Of a DNA stretch of 64,000 bases, positions 22,591-34,475 are shown piece after piece. Below the pieces are notes generated by a model that did not search any database, was not told the DNA's origin, and was given only the letters and a program-made list of their open reading frames with translations. Both the position numbers and the translations under genes were made by a program. Origin of the DNA: Hyalella azteca (lineage: Eukaryota > Arthropoda > Malacostraca > Amphipoda > Hyalellidae); contig NW_025937347.1 of assembly GCF_000764305.2 (NCBI RefSeq), positions 558,001 through 622,000 of the forward strand, read 5' to 3'. Numbering within the stretch: position 1 is the first letter of the stretch; every line of letters starts with the position of its first letter.

Positions 22591-23274
22591 TCAACACCAC
22601 GCAGCACGCCGATGTAAGTTATCAACCTTCATGTCTTCATTGTCCACAAGCAGTAACGTTTCTTCATTATTGGCGTGACTCATCAAAAGAGGATCTCAGT
22701 ATCTAAAAAAACACTCGCAGTTTTCATAGTTCACCACTCACTCATCATTTGTAAACCATTGCATTTTAATTGGAGAACATGGAAAAAATGTTCACACTTC
22801 AAGCCCATTTCTTACCACAATGGATTCCCGAACTGAATTACGGTTATCTTTGTTTATATTCATGAACACACTTTTGTTAGAGATTCGTTTCAAGTCGCTG
22901 TAATGATTTTTTGATTGAAAGATGAATGGAAATCTTGGATGATTCGAAAGTTTGTTCTCAGCTCGCTATGAGCAAAAATATGTTGAGGGTAGATGCCACT
23001 TATTCAAATTGCAAAATCTAATTTTCACAACCATTTTCATAGCCGCAATCGACGAAATTTAACCTACGAATTGAAACTAAAAAATACTATAATATGTACT
23101 TATAACATCATGTTTTAAAGCTCACTGCAGAAACACTTTAGTATGCCATGATCGAGTGGTTTTGGTGGATATTTTCTGGTAGCTTTTAAAGGCAGCGCTC
23201 GACACTACGCCATGACTCACAATTTGTGTCAAATTTAGAAAGGCCCAGCGGCAGCCACAGAGTAGACCCCCGCC
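22591..23274. other. Unique sequence
   Basis: No feature recognised. Confidence 0.6.
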
Positions 23275-23712
23275 TAGTCCTATATGGCCCACTACCTACG
23301 ACCTATGGCCCACTACCTACGACCTATGGGCCACTATCTACGACCTATGGCCCACTACCTACGACCTATGGCCACTATCTACGACCTATGGGCCACTACC
23401 TACGACCTATGGGCCATTACCTACGACCTATGGGCTTCTACTAAAGACATAAGGGCCACAACCATGCGACCTATAGGCTCCTACCTAAGATCAATAGACT
23501 CCAACTTACGAACAATGGGTCACTATCTACGGTCCCTGGGCCACTCACTACCTACGACCTATTGGACACCACCATCAAGCGATTGGGGACTAGCTACGGC
23601 CTATGCTATGGGTTACTAACCTGCGAACCATGAGCCATTACTTATAATCAATTGGATACCAACCTGTAACTTATGTGCCACTACCTACGACCCATGGGCC
23701 GCTTCTACCTAC
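23275..23712. repeat. Minisatellite, 21-bp unit with a long decaying right flank
   Basis: The core (about 23282-23440) has eight copies of cactacctacgacctatggg plus one base. From 23440 the words ctacctaagatcaatag, cttacgaacaatgggtc and ctatctacggtccctgggcc show the same unit at increasing divergence. A last recognisable copy is at about 23680-23715. Confidence 0.93.
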
Positions 23713-23721
23713 GACTTTTGG

Positions 23722-23972
23722 TGTGCTTGCTCTGTTATGCTTGTACCGGGACTGTTGTGCTTTTGCCGGCTTTGTTGCGCTTCTGCCTGCTCTGTTGTGC
23801 TTGTGTCGGCTCTTGTATGCAGGTGCCTGCTCTGTTGTGCTTGTGCCGGCTCTTGTATGCAGGTGCCTGTTCTGTTGTGCTTGTGTCGGCTCTTGTGGCC
23901 ATGTGCCTTCTTTGTTGTGCTTGCACCTGCTCTACTGTTCTTGTGCCGGCTCTGTTTTGCATGTGCCATATT
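23722..23972. repeat. Minisatellite, 20-bp unit arranged in ~40-bp dimers
   Basis: Alternating gctctgttgtgcttgtgccg and gctcttgtatgcaggtgcct. The edges are less regular (gggactgttgtgcttttgcc). It starts ten bases after the 21-bp array, with an unrelated unit. Cysteine/leucine-rich frames here are artefacts. Confidence 0.93.
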
Positions 23973-24147
23973 CTCTAAATTTTTACGCCTAAACTTTTTA
24001 CGAACGAATTCTGGTGAAAAGAACTCGTATCATCCACATACTCGTATGGATGCTATCGGTCTTGTTTGTCGGGATTAGAGAATATATATTTTTCTTTGGT
24101 CATTTGCATCACTCAAAAGCTGCCAATATTTTTTATTTCGCTTTTTT

Positions 24148-24354
24148 ATGAAAGCTGAATTTATTTCTCTTGCTGAAGATATTTTAAAAACCAGGTCTCA
24201 TTCACCGAATAAGTCTATTCGTTCACCAATTGTTAGAGGCTCTCGAGGACTTATTCAGACCGCACCTATAATAACACCAGCTCAATTGAGTACCATATCT
24301 GGTTTTTCTTCCATTTTCTCTTTTGCTTCATTTTTAATTCCAGTTATTGGATAA
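24148..24354 (+). CDS. Possible small ORF (68 codons), unknown
   Basis: A true ATG follows a T-rich stretch (cgcttttttatg). The frame begins MKAEFISLAEDILKTRS and ends in a hydrophobic tail (FSSIFSFASFLIPVIG). Codon choice looks regular (many third-position T) and no tandem array overlaps. The hydrophobic C-terminus could be a single membrane segment. No homologue is recognised and no neighbouring exon was identified. Confidence 0.2.
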   Translation: MKAEFISLAEDILKTRSHSPNKSIRSPIVRGSRGLIQTAPIITPAQLSTISGFSSIFSFASFLIPVIG

Positions 24355-26461
24355 CTTTATTCAAGTGATCTATTTTATTTTTATTTTAAATTGCATACCG
24401 TCTTCCTTGTTGCCTCCTACAATATTTGCCGCTTGTAGGATGCTTAACTTTTCAATAGATAGTTTTAATATGATTTATGTTAAGTTATCTATTTAATTCA
24501 AGATATCTAGAGTTTCACTAAAAAATTCCGTTTCAAAATAGCTGAGAATCCTATAAGCGCTGTAACAACTTTCCACGGCAAGCGACTCCACAACATCGAA
24601 AGGATATTTAGAAATTCTGCACATCGATCTTCTGTTGTAATGACCGCCACGACTTATTATCATGGAAGGAAATCGCATTTAATTTCAGGTTCAGCTGAAG
24701 TAGCTCACATTTTTCAATGCCTGGGTTCTCCGTTATTGAGGCGCACGCATATTTGTCAGGCGTGAGCGCGGCTTCTTGGCTGTCGATGCGCACGACGCAA
24801 TGAAGAGAAATCGTCTGGCTCCCCCGACGGGCTGAAGACGCCATTTACTGCAAGCTTGGCCGACTTTACGTAAATGGATCTCACTTATATCATGTGCGGT
24901 TAAAAATATATTCTTATGTATAGTTTTCCTTTTTAAATGTTATAAACAATGTTTTACGTATTATCGAGGATCTATTTAAATACATTAGAATGAATTAATC
25001 TGAAGAGTTTGAAGGTAGGTTTCTTCCAAGGGAAGATCTGTGATGTTCCTGCATGAAATAATTTGTATATTTATGATGAGTTTTTGCATATTTAATACAC
25101 TTATCATATAAACTTCATGCATAACTTTTTGGTTCTGTAATTAACGTTCGGTTAGCCATTTTCGGTTTCATTTCCTTGATGCAAACTTTATGTAGCTTTT
25201 TTTCATTTGATCTTTGAGAACATTCAAAATTACCTTTCAAAATTCTATAAACAGTCACCTGGAATTCGAATTCCTAGTCGTGCTTGTCAAGATTGGATAA
25301 ATTTACAAACAGATGTTTAAGGTTCAGTAAATCATGACACTCATGTTACTTCAGCAAAATACTACTTCTTTTCATTCAAAACGATTCTAGACATGTAAAG
25401 GTGTTCATTTTCTATTCAAAGTTGTATGTTTTTCTCGGTGACATTCATAACTGACCATCAAAAACTACTTCGAAGTCACCTTTGCACAGTTGAATAAGCA
25501 TCAGACTATCTATACGAGGACATGCAGATATAAATACATTAAGTATAGATACTAATCTATCATTGATTGGGATTTCGATCCTCGATTTATATGACATACT
25601 AAAGAAGTTTTGCCTCAGCCCCTACCTCCGAAAAAACGTTGGCTGCCTACATTAAAGAGGCCACAACAGCCCGCGAGGATTCAATTTCAAAGCATTAAAA
25701 GCTCATTAGTGTTAATCAAATAAAATACTGCTCTGGAAATTTCATTTCCCGCAAACAGTGAAAAACATACCCTCAAACCAAGAAAAAATTCCTCGCAGTC
25801 AGCTAATTAGTCTCTTTGAGAAGTGAATGACCGCTTGAATATATTTCGCATAGGCAATTTAACGTAATTTTGTCGGGGCAAAACGCTGGAAACGGTTAAA
25901 CTGTTAATTGAGCAAAGCACAACATGCACTCTAAACCATGTAAATCAAAATTATCTTCAAATCGTAGTACCTCAAGTTTCCCACTACAATAAATATATAG
26001 TCGATTTATACAATACCCATTCCTAATATATTCTAATTTGAACCAGATGCGACGAAGCAGCTGTAACCAAATACGACAGGGACAAAATTGAAACATTGAT
26101 TTACTTAAATTAAACCACAAGAAGTGATTGGACGAGGAGTCCAGATGGAGAGCATTACTCTATATTCTTAAGTGCACGACATGGGTCAGTGTCTGTGATT
26201 GTCGTAACTAACATATATATGTTTTTCTCATGTCTTGAATAAGCTTAGTGTTCCTTCGGAAATGTTCCTTTGCAATTACACTACCTATTCCCTAGCCAAA
26301 AATAAGTTATTTATGACGCACCGATGACTTATGGGAGGCAGATGTCCATCGGCACTCAACTTATTATTCCACCACTTAATATAAGTGGAAACTGATGTAT
26401 TCTATTTCTACCTTGTAGTAGAACTCGCTGCGTCATAAAGTTTTACCGAGATTGCGCTCTA
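24355..26461. other. Unique AT-rich sequence
   Basis: Contains a minus-strand frame with a true ATG (24608-24844, 78 codons, beginning MASSARRGSQTISLHC). Its first 120 bases are GC- and CpG-rich compared with the neighbourhood, so a first exon is possible but unsupported. Nothing else recognised. Confidence 0.45.
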
Positions 26462-26510
26462 ACGTGGACTGGGATGTCCGAAGCAAATACTAAGGATTCT
26501 AAAGATATCC
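26462..26510 (+). mobile_element. Retroelement-like 3' end fragment, decayed copy
   Basis: acgtggactgggatgtccga followed by agcaaatactaaggattctaaag is a degraded match to the 3' part of the insertion at 28329-28481. Confidence 0.5.
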
Positions 26511-28233
26511 TCAGAAATTTCGTATTAATCATCCTGTGTTATATGCGTGGGGACTGGCAAAGTGTAGCATTTTACTTATTAGTTCAAAAAGAGTACAGAA
26601 AATCATGCCTAATTTTGTTTTAAGTCGCTGAACAGAGCGCAAAATACCGGCGTTGCAATATAAGATAAATTACGCTGTATAAGCATTCACCCTAATTCTG
26701 TTAACATAGGCATGCAATGAGATTGAACACTAGAATGGACATTGAAATAAGTTTCTAACCTCAAGTTAAAGTAACACAAAGGCTAAAACACCACACGATG
26801 TTTGATGTAACGAATACTTGCTGAAGTACTCGAGTGTACTCAGTACACTTATACCACATCGCCTGCAGGTTCTCAGCTCACGTCGTCATGGCCAAGACAG
26901 TTACGACAGTCAATATTAGCCAGCAGACACGTCTTTGACACAGCACAGCCGTCACGAAGTTACACCAGCGGGCATTCAAAGTTTCTATTGGAGCTCTTCT
27001 CGAATGAATGCTCGCAGTTCCTTAGCCGACTCATCCGCGGAGATATTCGTCAGTAAGCAGGCTTTGTGAAATGCGAATTCTTAGCCTCAATGCATCATTA
27101 ATTATGGAGCTTACAGTTTCCGGGCCGAGCTTCAACAAGACCAGAATTTAATTCCCGATTTAGAAACTTAGCCCTGAGGATATGTTAGGTAGGAAAGGCC
27201 ATTAATTAAAGATGAGGCCCCATCACGTGCATCATCATTTTATCTTTAAGTAAAATTATTTGATCAATGACACATATATTTGATATTCACACAGCTGACT
27301 AGGTTCTCACAGATATCTTAGTCTATCAAGTTTTGTTTAACATTTAATCAATGGTTGGAAAGCTTAGACTCAAACATTATTCGCATTTGAGTCAATAAGT
27401 ATAAGGGTATTTTCCTTATATAGAGAAGTTATGCACGTAAATTCGAAGGCTTCTATGAGTATGTAAGATATTAGGATAAAAATAATCCGGCCTTCGTGAT
27501 ATTATCTCCAAAAGACGCACGTCCAAAAAAATACGAGTATCAGGTCGCCGAGAAATTTCTTCTGCGCTCTGCCCTTGGGAAATTAACATTCAGTACACAA
27601 AAGAAAGAAAATTTCATAAGGCCATCCAAATCATTCAAATGAAGATTCTATTATCACTGTACATTTTCACTGTAACAGCTCCAACAACCGTGCACCGGAA
27701 ATTTTTATCCCACTAAGTCGTATGTAATATCGTCGAAACTGCGTCCGCCTCGCCTCCAGAGTAAATAAGCATGGAAAAAAATTAATTCAACAAAATTTCA
27801 TTTCGCTTAAATAAAGTTAATTTAGGACTAGAAGTTTTCATGTATGGAAATAATTTTAATAAGCAGCGTTTGCCCTTTGCCCTTATGTCAAGTTAAGGAC
27901 ATCCTCGTCCTAAATCAAGCTGTTGCACCGCCTTTGTCGGCCGCAAGTGAAATGATCCCCTTTGGATGTACTAGAATTAAACTGTGAGAAGCAAACGTTT
28001 TAAACGGCAATCAATATTTTTCTCATGCGCGTCTGAAAAAATCAAGCCTCTCTTATTTCCGGTTCCATATTTAATACAAACTTCGCATGCGGTGAATTAT
28101 AGTATTCTATTGCATGTTAGGATAATACATTTGCATGAATGTTTTGAACATTTAACTTGGCAATTATGTCCTTTCGCCCTGAAATAGTGCGTCTATGCAC
28201 TTACACTTACTGCCGTACAATCACTGGTGCCTT
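26511..28233. other. Unique sequence
   Basis: Nothing recognised. The part 26870-27140 is less AT-rich without an extended frame. Confidence 0.55.
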
Positions 28234-28328
28234 GCACAGCACCGCACAGCAGCTGATGCACAGCACCGCACAGCAGCTGATGTACAGCACCGCACGGCAG
28301 CTGATGCACAGCACCGCACAGCAGCTGA
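28234..28328. repeat. Minisatellite, 24-bp unit, left block
   Basis: Four copies of acagcaccgcacagcagctg followed by atgc. The array is interrupted after cagctga at 28328 and resumes at 28482 with the same unit and phase. Confidence 0.95.
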
Positions 28329-28481
28329 CAACACTACCAGCGGCGAGAAGCAAGCAACAGCATCGTGCATCAGGTGGCCCAAATGAGGGCGGATGAACGA
28401 TAATCAGAGGCGGCGATCCATCGTGGCCTGGGACTGCTATGTCCCAAACAAATACTAAGGATACTAAGGATACTAAGGATA
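28329..28481 (+). mobile_element. Retroelement-like insertion splitting the 24-bp array
   Basis: About 153 bp unrelated to the array lie between its halves. The right part reads gtggcctgggactgctatgt, then cccaaacaaa and three (tactaagga) units, a 3' microsatellite tail. Related 3' ends are at 6746 and 26462. The word ctga occurs at both junctions and may be a short target duplication or microhomology. Read on +, the sequence before the tail encodes RRRSIVAWDCYVPNKY then stop, compatible with the C-terminus of a reverse-transcriptase ORF, but this is only inference. A 5'-truncated LINE or a SINE is most likely. Confidence 0.7.
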
Positions 28482-28642
28482 CTGATGCACAGCACCGTAC
28501 GGCAGCTGATGCACAGCACCGCACAGCAGCTGATGCACAGCACCGCACGGCAGCTGATGCACAGCACCGCACAGCAGCTGATGCACAGCACCGCCCAGCA
28601 GCTGATGCACAGCACCGCACGGCAACTGATGCACAGCACCGT
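28482..28642. repeat. Minisatellite, 24-bp unit, right block
   Basis: About seven more copies of the 24-bp unit. Variants gcacggcagctg and gcacagcagctg alternate, and one copy has gcccagcagctg. Confidence 0.95.
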
Positions 28643-28820
28643 ACACCGCAGCAATAATCACTCGATCACAAGTCGCTCCCCCGACGCGGCGGCGGCACAA
28701 ATGAAGGCAAGTGGGGCGACACACACCGAGGCGACGTCGCAGCCTGGGGGACGACACGAGCAAGAAGTTAATTACTTGCTGGGGTCCCCTGACTTGGTCG
28801 GGCCACCGATACTTCGGTGC

Positions 28821-29303
28821 AATTTTTATTGTACTCGTTTGTCAGTTAGCCTACTCACCACAACAAACTGTGGTCAAATAGATACCATTTTTTGTTCTCG
28901 TTTGTCAGTAACTCCCCACAACAACCGGTGGTCGAATAGGTACAATTGTATTGTTCTCGTTTGTCAGTAACTCCCCACAACAAACTGTGGTCAAATAGAT
29001 ACCATTTTTATTGTTCTCGTTTGTCAGTAACTCCTCACAACAAACTGTAGTCAAATAGATACCATTTTTATTTTACTCGTTTGTCAGTAACTCTCCACAA
29101 CAACCGGTGGTCGAATAGGTACAATTGTATTGTTCTCGTTTGTCAGTAACTCCCCACAACAAACTGTAGTCAAATAGATACCATTTTTATTGTTCTCGTT
29201 TGTCAGTAACTCCTCACAACAAACTGTAGTCAAATAGATACCATTTTTATTTTACTTGTTTGTCAGTAACTCAACACAACAACCGGTGTTCAAATAGGTA
29301 CCA
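28821..29303. repeat. 60-bp tandem repeat with a three-unit higher-order structure
   Basis: Eight copies of a 60-bp unit containing tcgtttgtcagtaactcccc. Two classes are clear: class A (acaacaaactgt(g/a)gtcaa then atagatacc) and class B (acaaccggtggtcgaa then taggtac). They run A, B, A, A', B, A, A', B', where A' ends in ttttact(c/t)g instead of ttgttctcg. The repeating block is therefore about 180 bp (B-A-A'). Last copy is diverged. Confidence 0.93.
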
Positions 29304-29499
29304 CACGTACTTGATGGTCAATAGCTCACCTTGCAACCAACGCTCAGTTCGAAGCTATATTTATCCTTTTTCCCTCGCATATCTGTACAGAACCACAATT
29401 TCCATCACTCAATTATATGCACATTTTACAACAGTAACTGTATTAACTTCATTACAGGGTCTCAGTTCAATTCTGCTTTTATTTTACTCATTGACGTAA

Positions 29500-29860
29500 C
29501 GCTCACCATTACTACCGGTGAGAGTGAGACACGGTTTTTGCTACCGACTGATGAGCCGTTCACCATTACTACCGGTGAGAGTGAGACACGGTTTTTGCTG
29601 CCGACTGATGAGTCGTTCACTATTACTACCGGTGCTGAGTGAGACACGGTTTTTGCTGCCGACTGATGAGCCGTTCACCATTACTACTGTTGAGAGTGAG
29701 ACACGGTTTTGCTGCCGACTGATGAGTCGTTCACTATTACTACCGGTGCTGAGTGAGACACGGTTTTTGCTGCCGACTGATGAGCCGTTCACTATTACTA
29801 CCGGTGAGAGTGAGACACGGTTTTTGCTGCCGACTGATGAGCCGTTCACCATTACTACCG
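29500..29860. repeat. 57-bp tandem repeat, about six copies
   Basis: The unit contains gtgagacacggtttttgctg then ccgactgatgagccgttcac and cattactaccg. Copies alternate between a gagccgttcaccatt/gtgagagtgag form and a gagtcgttcactatt/gtgctgagtgag form, which is one base longer. One copy lacks a T in the tttt run. These single-base changes shift frame, which argues against coding. Confidence 0.94.
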
Positions 29861-30310
29861 ACGTCCAACGTTTTTTTTTTATTATTTTCGCAGAAGGTGT
29901 GCCAGACATTGCCGGCGACCAATTGGAAGCACATTATGGCCTCAGCAATGTTGCTTATTTTATGTGGTACGTCCTGTAAAAGTTTCCAATATGATGGATT
30001 GATGTGTAATCTTCAAAATTAATGTACAACCTAAGTCATTGATAAATTAATTAATTTTCGAAGTACTAATGACAAAATTATTTCTTCTGTAATATTTTCA
30101 ATGTATGTGTTGAACTAAATTTTAATAACCAAACTGGAATTGACGAACGATTTATTTTAGCTGCTCGCCGATCGTTAGATCATTACATAACTATTTCCCT
30201 ATAATTATTGCCTTATAATCTGAATACATAATAGTGATCAGATCTGAATACATTTTTTCTGTTTTAGCCTGATTTTGTGGAATGTTGCGCAGAAGTCCGT
30301 AATAACAATA
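29861..30310. other. Unique sequence
   Basis: No feature recognised. Confidence 0.6.
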
Positions 30311-30469
30311 AAATATAACTCAGTACTCACTGCAGTGAGTGACAGAGAGCGCATTTTCTCGTCGACGAAAACTTGAGGTCACGGACGGACGGACAGACGA
30401 ACGGACAGACAGACGGACATGGCGAGCACAATAGTGCATTTTTCCATAAATGAGAAAATGCGCTAAAAA
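30311..30469 (+). mobile_element. GACA-bearing dispersed element, copy 2
   Basis: Same order and orientation as 10304-10456 and nearly identical outside the GACG/GACA tract, which is longer and differently phased here. The palindrome actcactgcagtgagt and both agcgcattttctc arms are intact. Confidence 0.88.
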
Positions 30470-31302
30470 TATGCAAAATTCAAGTAGCGCGGGCTTGGCG
30501 TTGAGGTTGAAGTGCCAGCGCAATAGGTACTTTCCTTCCCTGTGTCTGATATTGCTTTCTGACTTTGATCTTCCAGTGGTGGATTACACTTGACATAAAT
30601 TATCGAGTACAAAATTTTATACTTTTTATAGATGAAACGCTGGCTCCAATTCTGAGAAGAATATTCACTGTAAATTCTACTCCAGATTCTAGTCCGTTGA
30701 CAAATTTAGACATTTTCGTTTGATTTATTTTCTATCATCTGTGCAGCTCTTCATATTACGATCATGAAAAAATACTGGACATTTTCCTATCTTTATATTG
30801 GCATTAAAATGGTATTGACTCAGAGTTATTATTTATTACTTTGAGAACTGCGTGATAGCGATTACCTTAAAGACTGTGACAGCCTTCAACTTGTATACCG
30901 ACCTTCTGGAGCAGAAAGGTCGGAACCTATCAACAAATATGTATAAAGGTCAATCCCGACTGATGCACGAGCGCTGCCTCGGGCCACATTTTGAAATATT
31001 AAACTAGACTTTAACCTCGACGTGCAATACTCATACTTAGAGCAACTTTGGATTTCTGCTAACCTAGCCACGGCGACACCGGACTTCCTTACATCACTCC
31101 CCCCTCAACCCATCATGACTCTACCTCCTCACCAATCCTATCACCTTCCCGCAGCCGATGATAAGCCCTACCTCATCACTTTCACACCTCTTCTTCACAG
31201 CCCTATCCCTGCCACAGCCCTATCCTTGGTCCCACACATCCCCATCGCTATACTTATCCTCTCCATCCAACTTTCAAAAGCCTATAATTGAACTAAAGAT
31301 CA
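30470..31302. other. Unique sequence
   Basis: A C/T-rich, A-punctuated stretch lies at about 31085-31270 without clear periodicity. Nothing else recognised. Confidence 0.55.
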
Positions 31303-31396
31303 GGTCCAGTAAAGTTGAAAGTCAAAGTAAATGTGAAGGTAATGTCAGATGGTCCAGTAAAGTTGAAAGTCAAAGTAAATGTGAAGGTAATGTTAG
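31303..31396. repeat. 48-bp tandem duplication, two copies
   Basis: ggtccagtaaagttgaaagt begins at 31303 and again at 31351, and the two copies are almost identical. A recent duplication. Confidence 0.95.
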
Positions 31397-34065
31397 TTTG
31401 TAACGTAGGGACAGGTTTGGGCATGAGCTATGGTGTAGACATTCGGCTGTCACGGTTCTAAGCACATTGATTAAAAATAAATATCATAAAATACTAAAAC
31501 TTCTACAATGTTCGCCCTCAAGAAATGTGATGAATTTTTCGCTTGAATAGTTACAATAAATAGTTATAATTGTACATCGATGAATGCCCCTGTTTCTGAT
31601 CCTTGATCTTGTTCTGACCTCTGATTCTGATCCTTTATCTGATAATCCACTTTTATACAATGTTAACGCTTATTTATCTCATGATTAATTACAGTGTCGG
31701 GGCCCATTCTATAAATAAATAATATGAAATAAAGCTGCCACTGTCCGTTTACGCAAGATCATGTGGTAAAATTATCGCTAGTAAGAAGGAAAAATAAAAC
31801 TGAGAAAATGAATAATAATTAAAACAACCTATCAATAATCACAAAAACCAAAATCAAAACCATGCGTTTTCTTTAGGCAAATTATCGATTTCCAGTGATA
31901 AGCTACATATTCAGGTCCTTATTTACGGCCTTTCTCTGTGGCAGAATCTCAAACCGGAATGTCTAAGTATCACGGATACCTAGCGAGGTAAGGTTGGAGG
32001 TGACAAATTACCTAAATGACAAATATTAACCTAATAGTTATAAGAACATTGCTTCCCCTTACAACACTGCGATATTACCGTCGTGCTGTATTGTCTCAAT
32101 TTACTGACAGTTATGAGTGCGTGGGAGAGGTTATCTCGACACTTCGAATAATTATTACGTATGGCAAGGTAAATGAGCTGCTTATCCACAGATGATTTTC
32201 ATTCCACGTCAGAAAATTAACGTAAAATTATCTATGCCATTTTTAGATAAATGCTTCTAATGAACCGATAACTGAAACTCGAGGTTTCAGCTGAGCACTG
32301 TGCGGTCACAAACAATATCATCCCAATCAGTTATCGCTTCTAGGTACAAAATGTACTATGGTACATTTTGCCTCCATTCGCCTCTATTGTCTTAAATGGT
32401 GTTAAAAAACAGTCACTGGTTTTCTGGCATGACTCGATATTATTTCACCATTATAGATGGTAAGGAATGCACTCGACATGGCAAAAAATAAACGGCATCA
32501 GCGTTAAGCAAAGCCGCGGTTTTTTTTCTGGCTTATAACAAGACACTGGATCTCGCGTTGACAAATTTTAAACTTCTCGACTCTCAATTTATGTCTGCAG
32601 TCTTGCAAAACTGCGCTGCGTGGCGAATATGAAGCCCGCAAATAATTTAGTCACTAACGATTAGAGTTATCACAAACTATCTCCATAACTTATCCTATTA
32701 CCAATTATAGGAAAAATATTAACAAGCATGAAGTTTGGATACTTTAAGATAAGTAGATTCATGAAATCTAATCTTTTCTTTTTCATTATAAACCGAAGAC
32801 TAATTTAGACGTTGGAAAACTTGTGATTCGAGTTCATTTTATTTCTTTTTCACGCTGAAGATAAAAATCACTGCGTTTATCCGTAAATTTACTAGAATTC
32901 ATTCATAAGTTCAAGGTTTAAACAAAATTATTACAAAGTTGGTGGATCATTTCCGTCACTAGCCAGCAATTCACTTCAATGCCCGCACGAATTAGTGACA
33001 TCAGGTTACTCTAATATTCCGATAGCGTGACTGAGTAAGATTTCATCAGCCTGGGGACATTGCCAACGCTGATCAAAGCGGCGTAGTGTGATCACGTTAA
33101 ATTTTCATACGATATAGCCTACATATTTTAAAGTATGAGTATTCCACAGTACGCGATGCGCGTTGCCACGATAGCGAAGTATTAGCTTAACAGCTCCCTT
33201 ATTAAAGCTCGCTTGTACATGTCTCTTTTGTCCAGGCATGCAGTTAAATATTAACTTTTGTAGGCCTGTTTATTGTTGATAACCTTAAGACGATGAACAG
33301 ACGACGCCTCATCTGCCTCACTCGCCCAGCCTCCGAAGTGAGGATTCTTTGTTCGATTCAAAAAATTTACACGTGACCCAAAATCGTTCGAAAATCGCTT
33401 GAATAAAAAATTAATACGTTTGCAAACGAAGAAAGAATACATATTTATGTCAATTCAGATGAGTAAGTTGATATAAAATTAAAAAAAAATACATTTTATT
33501 TCGTTCGGCAAATTATTAACTTTTTTAAGGTGCATTTCATTTATAAAACGAAATAGGAAAAATAAAATTTGTCTTTTTGCAGGATGTGCAATTGCACGAG
33601 TAAAATTTGTATATTTATTGCAGTTTAAGGTCCACCATAAATTGCTGCAAATAAGTTGCAACACTGCACTCAATTAATTAATCAATTTGATATTTATTTA
33701 ATTAATTAATTGCAGTGTCCCACGAAAGTTTGATGGTTTGAACTAACTTGCAAGAAGAATTATAAACCTTCATTGAAACTTTTCATGAACGTTCGTTCAA
33801 TCATATCATGGCTTTTTGTATAGCCGGTAATAAACGAAAAACAACAAGTGGATATTTTCATCTGACGTTGCAGGAAACCAGTGGAATTCTTGTGTTATTT
33901 ATCTGAAGCACTAATTAAGTAATCGATACGAAATTTGCTCTAAATTCATTCAGAAAGAAAAAATCTGCCTTGTTGTTTACATTTTTCCGTGAGCCACATC
34001 CGAGAAATCTTTGGTCGTCCGGACGATGAATTTGGTTGTCCGGACGGAGGTAATTTCTATTGAAT
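31397..34065. other. Unique AT-rich sequence
   Basis: Contains the hairpin listed at 32347 and an A/T palindromic stretch (ttaattaattaa words) at about 33675-33715. Around 31590-31640, ctgatcctt/ctgattctg words repeat loosely. No gene recognised. Confidence 0.55.
32347..32370. other. Perfect 10-bp stem, 4-base loop hairpin
   Basis: caaaatgtac, loop tatg, then gtacattttg. No terminator-like T run follows, and the setting is unique eukaryotic-type sequence, so no function is assigned. Confidence 0.7.
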
Positions 34066-34475
34066 GATCCCTAAAATATATTTTTAATACCTTATTGAAA
34101 AATCTTATATTTCATCCTCTTCTAGAAATACAATCCTTTGCAGGAATTTTCTCGTATTCTACCCTTGACCTCGAAACCTCTGTATCCTTGAATATCTGGA
34201 TCTTGAATAATCCCTAAAATCTATTTTTAATTCCTTATTGAAACATCCTAAATGTCTTCCTCCTCTAGAAACACAATCCTTCAAAGAAATTCTCTCGTAT
34301 TCTAACCCTGGACCTCCAAACCTTTGTATCCAGCCCTATCTTGACTGATCCTAAAATTTTTTTTAATTCATTATTGAAAACATCAAAAATTTCATCCTCC
34401 TCTAGAAACACAATCCTTCAAAGAAATTCTCTCGTATTCTACCCTGGACCTCGAAACCTCTACATGCAGCCCTAC
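34066..34475. repeat. Tandem repeat, ~141-bp unit, three copies
   Basis: gatccctaaaatatattttt (34066), aatccctaaaatctattttt (34209) and gatcctaaaattttttttaa (34348) each begin a unit. The units continue with ttattgaaa, tcatcctc(t/c)tctagaaa, cacaatcctt, tctcgtattcta and gacct(c)gaaacct. Copies are roughly 80-85% alike, older than most arrays here. Confidence 0.9.

Noticed and set aside
28207..28970. Several frames of 70-160 codons on both strands
   Set aside because: The 24-bp period (eight codons) keeps frames open; the peptides are pure repeats.
29500..29860. ctgatgag in each 57-bp unit as a possible hammerhead ribozyme repeat
   Set aside because: The required gaaa core after stem II and compatible stems are missing on both strands.
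29518..29979. 153-codon frame across the 57-bp array
   Set aside because: Unit-level single-base indels change frame between copies, unlike a maintained protein repeat.
33675..33715. ttaattaattaa palindromic stretch
   Set aside because: Simple A/T repetition expected in AT-rich DNA.
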